Assembly (NCBI RefSeq): GCF_029227915.1
Contig: NC_079876.1
Span: forward strand, 36,375,828 to 36,439,827
Direction: 5' to 3'
Source: Hydractinia symbiolongicarpus
Lineage: Eukaryota > Cnidaria > Hydrozoa > Anthoathecata > Hydractiniidae
DNA: 64,000 nucleotides
Of the stretch, positions 9,239-19,060 are shown in pieces. The translations under genes and the position numbers were made by a program. Below the pieces are notes generated by a model that was not told where the DNA came from, did no database searches, and saw only the letters and a program-made list of their open reading frames with translations. Position 1 is the first letter of the stretch. Every line of letters starts with the position of its first letter.

Positions 9239-9310
9239 GGGGATATAGCTCAGTGGTAGAGCATTCGACTGCAGATCGAGAGGTCCCTGGTTCAAACCCG
9301 GGTGTCCCCT
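9239..9310 (+). tRNA. tRNA-Cys (GCA)
   Basis: Unit 7, consensus copy. Confidence 0.96.
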
Positions 9311-9384
9311 ACTAGTTGGCTTTTTGTCCTCTTCGGCACCTGAGTGGTGAGCTGGTGAATTATTCTGGTTACCCAGCAATTTCT

Positions 9385-9466
9385 GCTGCGATGGCCGAGT
9401 GGTTAAGGCGTTAGACTTGAAATCTAATGGGATCTTCCCGCGTAGGTTCGAACCCTACTCGCAGCG
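9385..9466 (+). tRNA. tRNA-Ser (TGA)
   Basis: Unit 7, consensus copy. Confidence 0.96.
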
Positions 9467-9546
9467 AATCTACAAACATTCTTTTTGATCTGGTCAAGTG
9501 TCTATCACAACGTACAGACCTTTGCCATGTGATAGAATTGATCATG

Positions 9547-9551
9547 GCCGA

Positions 9552-9602
<51 letters not shown>

Positions 9603-9619
9603 AATCCCGGGTCTCGGCA
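9547..9619 (+). tRNA. tRNA-Phe (GAA)
   Basis: Unit 7, consensus copy. Confidence 0.96.
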
Positions 9620-9756
9620 TTTTATCACTGCCCAGCAGGGCGGTTTGAGGTGGTGAATGCAAGCAGCCGTAGCACTTTTCTTCAGCTATGTTTTTTTATT
9701 TATTTTCCTTCCTTTCTTTTTTACGGAGGGTATTTTCAGGTGTAGGTAAAACACGA

Positions 9757-9827
9757 TGCATTGGCGGGGAATCGAACCCCGGTCTCCCGCGTGGCAGGCG
9801 AGAATTCTACCACTGAACCACCAATGC
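9757..9827 (-). tRNA. tRNA-Gly (GCC)
   Basis: Unit 7, consensus copy. Confidence 0.96.
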
Positions 9828-9943
9828 GTTACTACTCATTTCCAAAATTTCCGAGTGACAGTGTATCACGTCCCGGTGTGTTAGTAGCCTTAACGGCATT
9901 TCAGACGTGTGATATTGAGATTTTCAAAATCTCCCAACAGGCA

Positions 9944-10016
9944 GGCGCTGTGGCTTAGCGGTTAAAGCGCCTGTCTAGTAAACAGGAGATCCCCGGTTCA
10001 AATCCGGGCAGTGCCT
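9944..10016 (+). tRNA. tRNA-Thr (AGT)
   Basis: Unit 7, consensus copy. Confidence 0.96.
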
Positions 10017-10074
10017 TTAGCAGTAATGTTGTGCTTTCTGGTCGGCCTTGTGGCAATGGCCAGCGGTTTGTCAG

Positions 10075-10156
10075 GCTGCGATGGCCGAGTGGTTAAGGCG
10101 TTTGACTAGAAATCAAATGGGATCTTCCCGCGTAGGTTCGAATCCTACTCGCAGCG
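10075..10156 (+). tRNA. tRNA-Ser (AGA)
   Basis: Unit 7, consensus copy. Confidence 0.96.
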
Positions 10157-10253
10157 GACGCAAAAAGGTGTTTTTGACACGAACAGAAAGACAGAGCTAG
10201 TTCAAATTGTCAGAAAAATCATGACATCTAAATTACTTAGTGGTGCGAATGTG

Positions 10254-10325
10254 TCCCGCATGGTCTAGTGGTTATGATTTCTGGTTTTCACCCAGGCGGC
10301 CCGGGTTCGATTCCCGGTGCGGGAA
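10254..10325 (+). tRNA. tRNA-Glu (TTC)
   Basis: Unit 7. G-to-T at 10275 on the 3' side of the D arm. Confidence 0.9.
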
Positions 10326-10401
10326 GTGTACATTTTTTAAGTTAAGTTGCTCTCTCACGCGTTGATGTTATATACCCTGTGCGTGGATTCCGTCCTTGGC
10401 T

Positions 10402-10473
10402 GGGGATATAGCTCAGTGGTAGAGCATTCGACTGCAGATCGAGAGGTCCCTGGTTCAAACCCGGGTGTCCCCT
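10402..10473 (+). tRNA. tRNA-Cys (GCA)
   Basis: Unit 8, consensus copy. Confidence 0.96.
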
Positions 10474-10547
10474 ACTAGTTGGCTTTTTGTCCTCTTCGGC
10501 ACCTGAGTGGTGAGCTGGTGAATTATTCTGGTTACCCAGCAATTTCT

Positions 10548-10629
10548 GCTGCGATGGCCGAGTGGTTAAGGCGTTAGACTTGAAATCTAATGGGATCTTC
10601 CCGCGTAGGTTCGAACCCTACTCGCAGCG
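10548..10629 (+). tRNA. tRNA-Ser (TGA)
   Basis: Unit 8, consensus copy. Confidence 0.96.
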
Positions 10630-10709
10630 AATCTACAAACATTCTTTTTGATCTGGTCAAGTGTCTATCACAACGTACAGACCTTTGCCATGTGATAGAA
10701 TTGATCATG

Positions 10710-10714
10710 GCCGA

Positions 10715-10765
<51 letters not shown>

Positions 10766-10782
10766 AATCCCGGGTCTCGGCA
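10710..10782 (+). tRNA. tRNA-Phe (GAA)
   Basis: Unit 8, consensus copy. Confidence 0.96.
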
Positions 10783-10919
10783 TTTTATCACTGCCCAGCA
10801 GGGCGGTTTGAGGTGGTGAATGCAAGCAGCCGTAGCACTTTTCTTCAGCTATGTTTTTTTATTTATTTTCCTTCCTTTCTTTTTTACGGAGGGTATTTTC
10901 AGGTGTAGGTAAAACACGA

Positions 10920-10990
10920 TGCATTGGCGGGGAATCGAACCCCGGTCTCCCGCGTGGCAGGCGAGAATTCTACCACTGAACCACCAATGC
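10920..10990 (-). tRNA. tRNA-Gly (GCC)
   Basis: Unit 8, consensus copy. Confidence 0.96.
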
Positions 10991-11106
10991 GTTACTACTC
11001 ATTTCCAAAATTTCCGAGTGACAGTGTATCACGTCCCGGTGTGTTAGTAGCCTTAACGGCATTTCAGACGTGTGATATTGAGATTTTCAAAATCTCCCAA
11101 CAGGCA

Positions 11107-11179
11107 GGCGCTGTGGCTTAGCGGTTAAAGCGCCTGTCTAGTAAACAGGAGATCCCCGGTTCAAATCCGGGCAGTGCCT
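11107..11179 (+). tRNA. tRNA-Thr (AGT)
   Basis: Unit 8, consensus copy. Confidence 0.96.
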
Positions 11180-11237
11180 TTAGCAGTAATGTTGTGCTTT
11201 CTGGTCGGCCTTGTGGCAATGGCCAGCGGTTTGTCAT

Positions 11238-11320
11238 GCTGCGATGGCCGAGTGGTTAAGGCGTTTTGACTAGAAATCAAATGGGATCTTCCCGCGTAGG
11301 TTCGAATCCTACTCGCAGCG
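11238..11320 (+). tRNA. tRNA-Ser (AGA), 1-nt insertion
   Basis: Unit 8. One extra T at the start of the anticodon stem (83 nt). The stem can still pair if the T is bulged or extends the D-anticodon junction; function uncertain. Confidence 0.82.
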
Positions 11321-11417
11321 GACGCAAAAAGGTGTTTTTGACACGAACAGAAAGACAGAGCTAGTTCAAAATGTCAGAAAAAGCATGACATCTAAATTAC
11401 TTAGTGGTGCGAATGTG

Positions 11418-11489
11418 TCCCGCATGGTCTAGTGGTTAGGATTTCTGGTTTTCACCCAGGCGGCCCGGGTTCGATTCCCGATGCGGGAA
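11418..11489 (+). tRNA. tRNA-Glu (TTC)
   Basis: Unit 8. G-to-A at 11481 breaks the outer T-stem pair. Confidence 0.88.
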
Positions 11490-11565
11490 GTGTACATTTT
11501 TTAAGTTAAGTTGCTCTCTCACGCGTTGATGTTATATACCCTGTGCGTGGATTCCGTCCTTGGCT

Positions 11566-11637
11566 GGGGATATAGCTCAGTGGTAGAGCATTCGACTGCA
11601 GATCGAGAGGTCCCTGGTTCAAACCCGGGTGTCCCCT
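11566..11637 (+). tRNA. tRNA-Cys (GCA)
   Basis: Unit 9, consensus copy. Confidence 0.96.
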
Positions 11638-11711
11638 ACTAGTTGGCTTTTTGTCCTCTTCGGCACCTGAGTGGTGAGCTGGTGAATTATTCTGGTTACC
11701 CAGCAATTTCT

Positions 11712-11793
11712 GCTGCGATGGCCGAGTGGTTAAGGCGTTAGACTTGAAATCTAATGGGATCTTCCCGCGTAGGTTCGAACCCTACTCGCAGCG
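11712..11793 (+). tRNA. tRNA-Ser (TGA)
   Basis: Unit 9, consensus copy. Confidence 0.96.
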
Positions 11794-11873
11794 AATCTAC
11801 AAACATTCTTTTTGATCTGGTCAAGTGTCTATCACAACGTACAGACCTTTGCCATGTGATAGAATTGATCATG

Positions 11874-11878
11874 GCCGA

Positions 11879-11911
<33 letters not shown>

Positions 11912-11946
11912 ACTGAAGGTCCCTGGTTCAATCCCGGGTCTCGGCA
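11874..11946 (+). tRNA. tRNA-Phe (GAA)
   Basis: Unit 9. T-to-A at 11912 breaks the anticodon-stem pair next to the loop. Confidence 0.88.
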
Positions 11947-12083
11947 TTTTATCACTGCCCAGCAGGGCGGTTTGAGGTGGTGAATGCAAGCAGCCGTAGC
12001 ACTTTTCTTCAGCTATGTTTTTTTATTTATTTTCCTTCCTTTCTTTTTTACGGAGGGTATTTTCAGGTGTAGGTAAAACACGA

Positions 12084-12154
12084 TGCATTGGCGGGGAATC
12101 GAACCCCGGTCTCCCGCGTGGCAGGCGAGAATTCTACCACTGAACCACCAATGC
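12084..12154 (-). tRNA. tRNA-Gly (GCC)
   Basis: Unit 9, consensus copy. Confidence 0.96.
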
Positions 12155-12270
12155 GTTACTACTCATTTCCAAAATTTCCGAGTGACAGTGTATCCCGTCC
12201 CGGTGTGTTAGTAGCCTTAACGGCATTTCAGACGTGTGATATTGAGATTTTCAAAGTCTCCCAACAGGCA

Positions 12271-12343
12271 GGCGCTGTGGCTTAGCGGTTAAAGCGCCTG
12301 TCTAGTAAACAGGAGATCCCCGGTTCAAATCCGGGCAGTGCCT
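12271..12343 (+). tRNA. tRNA-Thr (AGT)
   Basis: Unit 9, consensus copy. Confidence 0.96.
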
Positions 12344-12401
12344 TTAGCAGTAATGTTGTGCTTTCTGGTCGGCCTTGTGGCAATGGCCAGCGGTTTGTCA
12401 G

Positions 12402-12483
12402 GCTGCGATGGCCGAGTGGTTAAGGCGTTTGACTAGAAATCAAATGGGATCTTCCCGCGTAGGTTCGAATCCTACTCGCAGCG
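12402..12483 (+). tRNA. tRNA-Ser (AGA)
   Basis: Unit 9, consensus copy. Confidence 0.96.
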
Positions 12484-12580
12484 GACGCAAAAAGGTGTTT
12501 TTGACACGAACAGAAAGACAGAGCTAGTTCAAATTGTCAGAAAAAGCATGACATCTAAATTACTTAGTGGTGCGAATGTG

Positions 12581-12652
12581 TTCCGCATGGTCTAGTGGTT
12601 AGGATTTCTGGTTTTCACCCAGGCGGCCCGGGTTCGATTCCCGGTGCGGGAA
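12581..12652 (+). tRNA. tRNA-Glu (TTC)
   Basis: Unit 9. C-to-T at 12582 makes a U-G pair in the acceptor stem. Confidence 0.93.
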
Positions 12653-12728
12653 GTGTACATTTTTTAAGTTAAGTTGCTCTCTTACGCGTTGATGTTATAT
12701 ACCCTGTGCGTGGATTCCGTCCTTGGCT

Positions 12729-12800
12729 GGGGATATAGCTCAGTGGTAGAGCATTCGACTGCAGATCGAGAGGTCCCTGGTTCAAACCCGGGTGTCCCCT
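12729..12800 (+). tRNA. tRNA-Cys (GCA)
   Basis: Unit 10, consensus copy. Confidence 0.96.
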
Positions 12801-12874
12801 ACTAGTTGGCTTTTTGTCCTCTTCGGCACCTGAGTGGTGAGCTGGTGAATTATTCTGGTTACCCAGCAATTTCT

Positions 12875-12956
12875 GCTGCGATGGCCGAGTGGTTAAGGCG
12901 TTAGACTTGAAATCTAATGGGATCTTCCCGCGTAGGTTCGAACCCTACTCGCAGCG
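12875..12956 (+). tRNA. tRNA-Ser (TGA)
   Basis: Unit 10, consensus copy. Confidence 0.96.
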
Positions 12957-13036
12957 AATCTACCAACATTCTTTTTGATCTGGTCAAGTGTCTATCACAA
13001 CGTACAGACCTTTGCCATGTGATAGAATTGATCATG

Positions 13037-13058
13037 GCCGAGATAGCTCAGTTGGGAC

Positions 13059-13092
<34 letters not shown>

Positions 13093-13109
13093 AATCCCGG
13101 GTCTCGGCA
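13037..13109 (+). tRNA. tRNA-Phe (GAA)
   Basis: Unit 10. G-to-C at 13058 breaks a D-stem pair. Confidence 0.88.
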
Positions 13110-13246
13110 TTTTATCACTGCCCAGCAGGGCGGTTTGAGGTGGTGAATGCAAGCAGCCGTAGCACTTTTCTTCAGCTATGTTTTTTTATTTATTTTCCTT
13201 CCTTTCTTTTTTACGGAGGGTATTTTCAGGTGTAGGTAAAACACGA

Positions 13247-13317
13247 TGCATTGGCGGGGAATCGAACCCCGGTCTCCCGCGTGGCAGGCGAGAATTCTAC
13301 CACTGAACCACCAATGC
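13247..13317 (-). tRNA. tRNA-Gly (GCC)
   Basis: Unit 10, consensus copy. Confidence 0.96.
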
Positions 13318-13433
13318 GTTACTACTCATTTCCAAAATTTCCGAGTGACAGTGTATCACGTCCCGGTGTGTTAGTAGCCTTAACGGCATTTCAGACGTGT
13401 GATATTGAGATTTTCAAAATCTCCCAACAGGCA

Positions 13434-13506
13434 GGCGCTGTGGCTTAGCGGTTAAAGCGCCTGTCTAGTAAACAGCAGATCCCCGGTTCAAATCCGGGCA
13501 GTGCCT
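13434..13506 (+). tRNA. tRNA-Thr (AGT)
   Basis: Unit 10. G-to-C at 13476 breaks an outer anticodon-stem pair. Confidence 0.88.
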
Positions 13507-13564
13507 TTAGCAGTAATGTTGTGCTTTCTGGTCGGCCTTGTGGCAATGGCCAGCGGTTTGTCAG

Positions 13565-13646
13565 GCTGCGATGGCCGAGTGGTTAAGGCGTTTGACTAGA
13601 AATCAAATGGGATCTTCCCGCGTAGGTTCGAATCCTACTCGCAGCG
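13565..13646 (+). tRNA. tRNA-Ser (AGA)
   Basis: Unit 10, consensus copy. Confidence 0.96.
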
Positions 13647-13743
13647 GACGCAAAAAGGTGTTTTTGACACGAACAGAAAGACAGAGCTAGTTCAAATTGT
13701 CAGAAAAAGCATGACATCTAAATTACTTAGTGGTGCGAATGTG

Positions 13744-13815
13744 TCCCGCATGGTCTAGTGGTTAGGATTTCTGGTTTTCACCCAGGCGGCCCAGGTGCGA
13801 TTCCCGGTGCGGGAA
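13744..13815 (+). pseudogene. tRNA-Glu (TTC) with B-box damage
   Basis: Unit 10. G-to-A at 13793 and T-to-G at 13797; the second removes the invariant position 55 of the T loop and hence the B box of the internal promoter. Probably not transcribed. Confidence 0.8.
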
Positions 13816-13891
13816 GTGTACATTTTTTAAGTTAAGTTGCTCTATCACGCGTTGATGTTATATACCCTGTGCGTGGATTCCGTCCTTGGCT

Positions 13892-13963
13892 GGGGATATA
13901 GCTCAGTGGTAGAGCATTCGACTGCAGATCGAGAGGTCCCTGGTTCAAACCCGGGTGTCCCCT
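13892..13963 (+). tRNA. tRNA-Cys (GCA)
   Basis: Unit 11, consensus copy. Confidence 0.96.
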
Positions 13964-14037
13964 ACTAGTTGGCTTTTTGTCCTCTTCGGCACCTGAGTGG
14001 TGAGCTGGTGAATTATTCTGGTTACCCAGCAATTTCT

Positions 14038-14119
14038 GCTGCGATGGCCGAGTGGTTAAGGCGTTAGACTTGAAATCTAATGGGATCTTCCCGCGTAGGT
14101 TCGAACCCTACTCGCAGCG
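14038..14119 (+). tRNA. tRNA-Ser (TGA)
   Basis: Unit 11, consensus copy. Confidence 0.96.
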
Positions 14120-14199
14120 AATCTACAAACATTCTTTTTGATCTGGTCAAGTGTCTATCACAACGTACAGACCTTTGCCATGTGATAGAATTGATCATG

Positions 14200-14204
14200 G
14201 CCGA

Positions 14205-14255
<51 letters not shown>

Positions 14256-14272
14256 AATCCCGGGTCTCGGCA
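14200..14272 (+). tRNA. tRNA-Phe (GAA)
   Basis: Unit 11, consensus copy. Confidence 0.96.
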
Positions 14273-14409
14273 TTTTATCACTGCCCAGCAGGGCGGTTTG
14301 AGGTGGTGAATGCAAGCAGCCGTAGCACTTTTCTTCAGCTATGTTTTTTTATTTATTTTCCTTTCTTTCTTTTTTACGGAGGGTATTTTCAGGTGTAGGT
14401 AAAACACGA

Positions 14410-14480
14410 TGCATTGGCGGGGAATCGAACCCCGGTCTCCCGCGTGGCAGGCGAGAATTCTACCACTGAACCACCAATGC
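14410..14480 (-). tRNA. tRNA-Gly (GCC)
   Basis: Unit 11, consensus copy. Confidence 0.96.
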
Positions 14481-14596
14481 GTTACTACTCATTTCCAAAA
14501 TTTCCGAGTGACAGTGTATCACGTCCCGGTGTGTTAGTAGCCTTAACGGCATTTCAGACGTGTGATATTGAGATTTTCAAAATCTCCCAACAGGCA

Positions 14597-14669
14597 GGCG
14601 CTGTGGCTTAGCGGTTAAAGCGCCTGTCTAGTAAACAGGAGATCCCCGGTTCAAATCCGGGCAGTGCCT
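14597..14669 (+). tRNA. tRNA-Thr (AGT)
   Basis: Unit 11, consensus copy. Confidence 0.96.
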
Positions 14670-14727
14670 TTAGCAGTAATGTTGTGCTTTCTGGTCGGCC
14701 TTGTGGCAATGGCCAGCGGTTTGTCAG

Positions 14728-14809
14728 GCTGCGATGGCCGAGTGGTTAAGGCGTTTGACTAGAAATCAAATGGGATCTTCCCGCGTAGGTTCGAATCCTA
14801 CTCGCAGCG
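14728..14809 (+). tRNA. tRNA-Ser (AGA)
   Basis: Unit 11, consensus copy. Confidence 0.96.
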
Positions 14810-14906
14810 GACGCAAAAAGGTGTTTTTGACACGAACAGAAAGACAGAGCTAGTTCAAATTGTCAGAAAAAGCATGACATCTAAATTACTTAGTGGTGCG
14901 AATGTG

Positions 14907-14978
14907 TCCCGCATGGTCTAGTGGTTAGGATTTCTGGTTTTCACCCAGGCGGCCCGGGTTCGATTCCCGGTGCGGGAA
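14907..14978 (+). tRNA. tRNA-Glu (TTC)
   Basis: Unit 11, consensus copy. Confidence 0.96.
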
Positions 14979-15054
14979 GTGTACATTTTTTAAGTTAAGT
15001 TGCTCTCTCACGCGTTGATGTTATATACCCTGTGCGTGGATTCCGTCCTCGGCT

Positions 15055-15126
15055 TGGGATATAACTCAGTGGTAGAGCATTCGACTGCAGATCGAGAGGT
15101 CCCTGGTTCAAACCCGGGTGTCCCCT
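15055..15126 (+). pseudogene. tRNA-Cys (GCA), first base and D stem altered
   Basis: Unit 12. G-to-T at 15055 unpairs the first acceptor position and G-to-A at 15064 breaks the first D-stem pair and the A box. Probably impaired. Confidence 0.75.
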
Positions 15127-15200
15127 ACTAGTTGGCTTTTTGTCCTCTTCGGCACCTGAGTGGTGAGCTGGTGAATTATTCTGGTTACCCAGCAATTTCT

Positions 15201-15282
15201 GCTGCGATGGCCGAGTGGTTAAGGCGTTAGACTTGAAATCTAATGGGATCTTCCCGCGTAGGTTCGAACCCTACTCGCAGCG
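15201..15282 (+). tRNA. tRNA-Ser (TGA)
   Basis: Unit 12, consensus copy. Confidence 0.96.
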
Positions 15283-15362
15283 AATCTACAAACATTCTTT
15301 TTGATCTGGTCAAGTGTCTATCACAACGTACAGACCTTTGCCATGTGATAGAATCGATCATG

Positions 15363-15367
15363 GCCGA

Positions 15368-15418
<51 letters not shown>

Positions 15419-15435
15419 AATCCCGGGTCTCGGCA
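15363..15435 (+). tRNA. tRNA-Phe (GAA)
   Basis: Unit 12, consensus copy. Confidence 0.96.
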
Positions 15436-15572
15436 TTTTATCACTGCCCAGCAGGGCGGTTTGAGGTGGTGAATGCAAGCAGCCGTAGCACTTTTGTTCA
15501 GCTATGTTTTTTTATTTATTTTCCTTCCTTTCTTTTTTACGGAGGGTATTTTCAGGTGTAGGTAAAACACGA

Positions 15573-15643
15573 TGCATTGGCGGGGAATCGAACCCCGGTC
15601 TCCCGCGTGGCAGGCGAGAATTCTACCACTGAACCACCAATGC
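15573..15643 (-). tRNA. tRNA-Gly (GCC)
   Basis: Unit 12, consensus copy. Confidence 0.96.
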
Positions 15644-15759
15644 GTTACTACTCATTTCCAAAATTTCCGAGTGACAGTGTATCACGTCCCGGTGTGTTAG
15701 TAGCCTTAACGGCATTTCAGACGTGTGATATTGAGATTTTCAAAATCTCCCAACAGGCA

Positions 15760-15832
15760 GGCGCTGTGGCTTAGCGGTTAAAGCGCCTGTCTAGTAAACA
15801 GGAGATCCCCGGTTCAAATCCGGGCAGTGCCT
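15760..15832 (+). tRNA. tRNA-Thr (AGT)
   Basis: Unit 12, consensus copy; 1-bp deletion in the spacer behind it. Confidence 0.96.
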
Positions 15833-15889
15833 TTAGCAGATAGTTGTGCTTTCTGGTCGGCCTTGTGGCAATGGCCAGCGGTTTGTCAG

Positions 15890-15971
15890 GCTGCGATGGC
15901 CGAGTGGTTAAGGCGTTTGACTAGAAATCAAATGGGATCTTCCCGCGTAGGTTCGAATCCTACTCGCAGCG
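15890..15971 (+). tRNA. tRNA-Ser (AGA)
   Basis: Unit 12, consensus copy. Confidence 0.96.
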
Positions 15972-16068
15972 GACGCAAAAAGGTGTTTTTGACACGAACA
16001 GAAAGACAGAGCTAGTTCAAATTGTCAGAAAAAGCATGACATCTAAATTACTTAGTGGTGCGAATGTG

Positions 16069-16140
16069 TCCCGCATGGTCTAGTGGTTAGGATTTCTGGT
16101 TTTCACCCAGGCGGCCCGGGTTCGATTCCCGGTGCGGGAA
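16069..16140 (+). tRNA. tRNA-Glu (TTC)
   Basis: Unit 12, consensus copy. Confidence 0.96.
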
Positions 16141-16216
16141 GTGTACATTTTTTAAGTTAAGTTGCTCTCTCACGCGTTGATGTTATATACCCTGTGCGTG
16201 GATTCCGTCCTCGGCT

Positions 16217-16288
16217 GGGGATATAGCTCAGTGGTAGAGCATTCGACTGCAGATCGAGAGGTCCCTGGTTCAAACCCGGGTGTCCCCT
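16217..16288 (+). tRNA. tRNA-Cys (GCA)
   Basis: Unit 13, consensus copy; shares an upstream T-to-C (16212) with unit 12. Confidence 0.96.
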
Positions 16289-16362
16289 ACTAGTTGGCTT
16301 TTTGTCCTCTTCGGCACCTGAGTGGTGAGCTGGTGAATTATTCTGGTTACCCAGCAATTTCT

Positions 16363-16444
16363 GCTGCGATGGCCGAGTGGTTAAGGCGTTAGACTTGAAA
16401 TCTAATGGGATCTTCCCGCGTAGGTTCGAACCCTACTCGCAGCG
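16363..16444 (+). tRNA. tRNA-Ser (TGA)
   Basis: Unit 13, consensus copy. Confidence 0.96.
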
Positions 16445-16524
16445 AATCTACAAACTTTCTTTTTGATCTGGTCAAGTGTCTATCACAACGTACAGACCTT
16501 TGCCATGTGATAGAATTGATCATG

Positions 16525-16529
16525 GCCGA

Positions 16530-16580
<51 letters not shown>

Positions 16581-16597
16581 AATCCCGGGTCTCGGCA
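16525..16597 (+). tRNA. tRNA-Phe (GAA)
   Basis: Unit 13, consensus copy. Confidence 0.96.
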
Positions 16598-16734
16598 TTT
16601 TATCACTGCCCAGCAGGGCGGTTTGAGGTGGTGAATGCAAGCAGCCGTAGCACTTTTCTTCAGCTATGTTTTTTTATTTATTTTCCTTCCTTTCTTTTTT
16701 ACGGAGGGTATTTTCAGGTGTAGGTAAAACACGA

Positions 16735-16805
16735 TGCATTGGCGGGGAATCGAACCCCGGTCTCCCGCGTGGCAGGCGAGAATTCTACCACTGAACCACC
16801 AATGC
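16735..16805 (-). tRNA. tRNA-Gly (GCC)
   Basis: Unit 13, consensus copy. Confidence 0.96.
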
Positions 16806-16921
16806 GTTACTACTCATTTCCAAAATTTCCGAGTGACAGTGTATCACGTCCCGGTGTGTTAGTAGCCTTAACGGCATTTCAGACGTGTGATATTGAGATT
16901 TTCAAAATCTTCCAACAGGCA

Positions 16922-16994
16922 GGCGCTGTGGCTTAGCGGTTAAAGCGCCTGTCTAGTAAACAGGAGATCCCTGGTTCAAATCCGGGCAGTGCCT
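16922..16994 (+). tRNA. tRNA-Thr (AGT)
   Basis: Unit 13. C-to-T at 16972 (U-G pair in T stem), shared with unit 16. Confidence 0.94.
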
Positions 16995-17052
16995 TTAGCA
17001 GTAATGTTGTGCTTTCTGGTCGGCCTTGTGGCAATGGCCAGCGGTTTGTCAG

Positions 17053-17134
17053 GCTGCGATGGCCGAGTGGTTAAGGCGTTTGACTAGAAATCAAATGGGA
17101 TCTTCCCGCGTAGGTTCGAATCCTACTCGCAGCG
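17053..17134 (+). tRNA. tRNA-Ser (AGA)
   Basis: Unit 13, consensus copy. Confidence 0.96.
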
Positions 17135-17231
17135 GACGCAAAAAGGTGTTTTTGACACGAACAGAAAGACAGAGCTAGTTCAAATTGTCAGAAAAAGCAT
17201 GACATCTAAATTACTTAGTGGTGCGAATGTG

Positions 17232-17303
17232 TCCCGCATGGTCTAGTGGTTAGGATTTCTGGTTTTCACCCAGGCGGCCCGGGTTCGATTCCCGGTGCGG
17301 GAA
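17232..17303 (+). tRNA. tRNA-Glu (TTC)
   Basis: Unit 13, consensus copy. Confidence 0.96.
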
Positions 17304-17379
17304 GTGTACATTTTTTAAGTTAAGTTGCTCTCTCACGCGTTGATGTTATATACCCTGTGCGTGGATTCCGTCCTTGGCT

Positions 17380-17451
17380 GGGGATATAGCTCAGTGGTAG
17401 AGCATTCGACTGCAGATCGAGAGGTCTCTGGTTCAAACCCGGGTGTCCCCT
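17380..17451 (+). tRNA. tRNA-Cys (GCA)
   Basis: Unit 14. C-to-T at 17427 in the T stem region, shared with unit 17. Confidence 0.93.
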
Positions 17452-17525
17452 ACTAGTTGGCTTTTTGTCCTCTTCGGCACCTGAGTGGTGAGCTGGTGAA
17501 TTATTCTGGTTACCCAGCAATTTCT

Positions 17526-17607
17526 GCTGCGATGGCCGAGTGGTTAAGGCGTTAGACCTAAAATCTAATGGGATCTTCCCGCGTAGGTTCGAACCCTACT
17601 CGCAGCG
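17526..17607 (+). tRNA. tRNA-Ser body with TAA anticodon
   Basis: Unit 14. The class II Ser body is intact but the anticodon loop reads CCTAAAA: T-to-C at 17558 (position 33) and G-to-A at 17560 (middle anticodon base). The anticodon is TAA, complementary to the Leu codon UUA. Seryl-tRNA synthetase normally ignores the anticodon and recognises the long variable arm and discriminator, so this RNA, if made, could carry Ser; the loss of U33 argues for weak decoding. Confidence 0.85.
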
Positions 17608-17687
17608 AATCTACAAACATTCTTTTTGATCTGGTCAAGTGTCTATCACAACGTACAGACCTTTGCCATGTGATAGAATTGATCATG

Positions 17688-17692
17688 GCCGA

Positions 17693-17743
<51 letters not shown>

Positions 17744-17760
17744 AATCCCGGGTCTCGGCA
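17688..17760 (+). tRNA. tRNA-Phe (GAA)
   Basis: Unit 14, consensus copy. Confidence 0.96.
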
Positions 17761-17897
17761 TTTTATCACTGCCCAGCAGGGCGGTTTGAGGTGGTGAATG
17801 CAAGCAGCCGTAGCACTTTTCTTCAGCTATGTTTTTTTATTTATTTTCCTTCCTTTCTTTTTTACGGAGGGTATTTTCAGGTGTAGGTAAAACACGA

Positions 17898-17968
17898 TGC
17901 ATTGGCGGGGAATCGAACCCCGGTCTCCCGCGTGGCAGGCGAGAATTCTACCACTGAACCACCAATGC
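17898..17968 (-). tRNA. tRNA-Gly (GCC)
   Basis: Unit 14, consensus copy. Confidence 0.96.
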
Positions 17969-18084
17969 GTTACTACTCATTTCCAAAATTTCCGAGTGAC
18001 AGTGTATCACGTCCCGGTGTGTTAGTAGCCTTAACGGCATTTCAGACGTGTGATATTGAGATTTTCAAAATCTCCCAACAGGCA

Positions 18085-18157
18085 GGCGCTGTGGCTTAGC
18101 GGTTAAAGCGCCTGTCTAGTAAACAGGAGATCCCCGGTTCAAATCCGGGCAGTGCCT
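18085..18157 (+). tRNA. tRNA-Thr (AGT)
   Basis: Unit 14, consensus copy. Confidence 0.96.
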
Positions 18158-18215
18158 TTAGCAGTAATGTTGTGCTTTCTGGTCGGCCTTGTGGCAATGG
18201 CCAGCGGTTTGTCAG

Positions 18216-18297
18216 GCTGCGATGGCCGAGTGGTTAAGGCGTTTGACTAGAAATCAAATGGGATCTTCCCGCGTAGGTTCGAATCCTACTCGCAGCG
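18216..18297 (+). tRNA. tRNA-Ser (AGA)
   Basis: Unit 14, consensus copy. Confidence 0.96.
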
Positions 18298-18394
18298 GAC
18301 GCAAAAAGGTGTTTTTGACACGAACAGAAAGACAGAGCTAGTTCAAATTGTCAGAAAAAGCATGACATCTAAATTACTTAGTGGTGCGAATGTG

Positions 18395-18466
18395 TCCCGC
18401 ATGGTCTAGTGGTTAGGATTTCTGGTTTTCACCCAGGCGGCCCGGGTTCGATTCCCGGTGCGGGAA
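18395..18466 (+). tRNA. tRNA-Glu (TTC)
   Basis: Unit 14, consensus copy. Confidence 0.96.
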
Positions 18467-18542
18467 GTGTACATTTTTTAAGTTAAGTTGCTCTCTCACG
18501 CGTTGATGTTATATACCCTGTGCGTGGATTCCGTCCTTGGCT

Positions 18543-18614
18543 GGGGATATAGCTCAGTGGTAGAGCATTCGACTGCAGATCGAGAGGTCCCTGGTTCAAA
18601 CCCGGGTGTCCCCT
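18543..18614 (+). tRNA. tRNA-Cys (GCA)
   Basis: Unit 15, consensus copy. Confidence 0.96.
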
Positions 18615-18688
18615 ACTAGTTGGCTTTTTGTCCTCTTCGGCACCTGAGTGGTGAGCTGGTGAATTATTCTGGTTACCCAGCAATTTCT

Positions 18689-18770
18689 GCTGCGATGGCC
18701 GAGTGGTTAAGGCGTTAGACTTGAAATCTAATGGGATCTTCCCGCGTAGGTTCGAACCCTACTCGCAGCG
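18689..18770 (+). tRNA. tRNA-Ser (TGA)
   Basis: Unit 15, consensus copy. Confidence 0.96.
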
Positions 18771-18850
18771 AATCTACAAACATTCTTTTTGATCTGGTCA
18801 AGTGTCTATCACAACGTACAGACCTTTGCCATGTGATAGAAATGATCATG

Positions 18851-18855
18851 GCCGA

Positions 18856-18906
<51 letters not shown>

Positions 18907-18923
18907 AATCCCGGGTCTCGGCA
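18851..18923 (+). tRNA. tRNA-Phe (GAA)
   Basis: Unit 15, consensus copy. Confidence 0.96.
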
Positions 18924-19060
18924 TTTTATCACTGCCCAGCAGGGCGGTTTGAGGTGGTGAATGCAAGCAGCCGTAGCACTTTTCTTCAGCTATGTTTTTT
19001 TATTTATTTTCCTTCCTTTCTTTTTTACGGAGGGTATTTTCAGGTGTAAGTAAAACACGA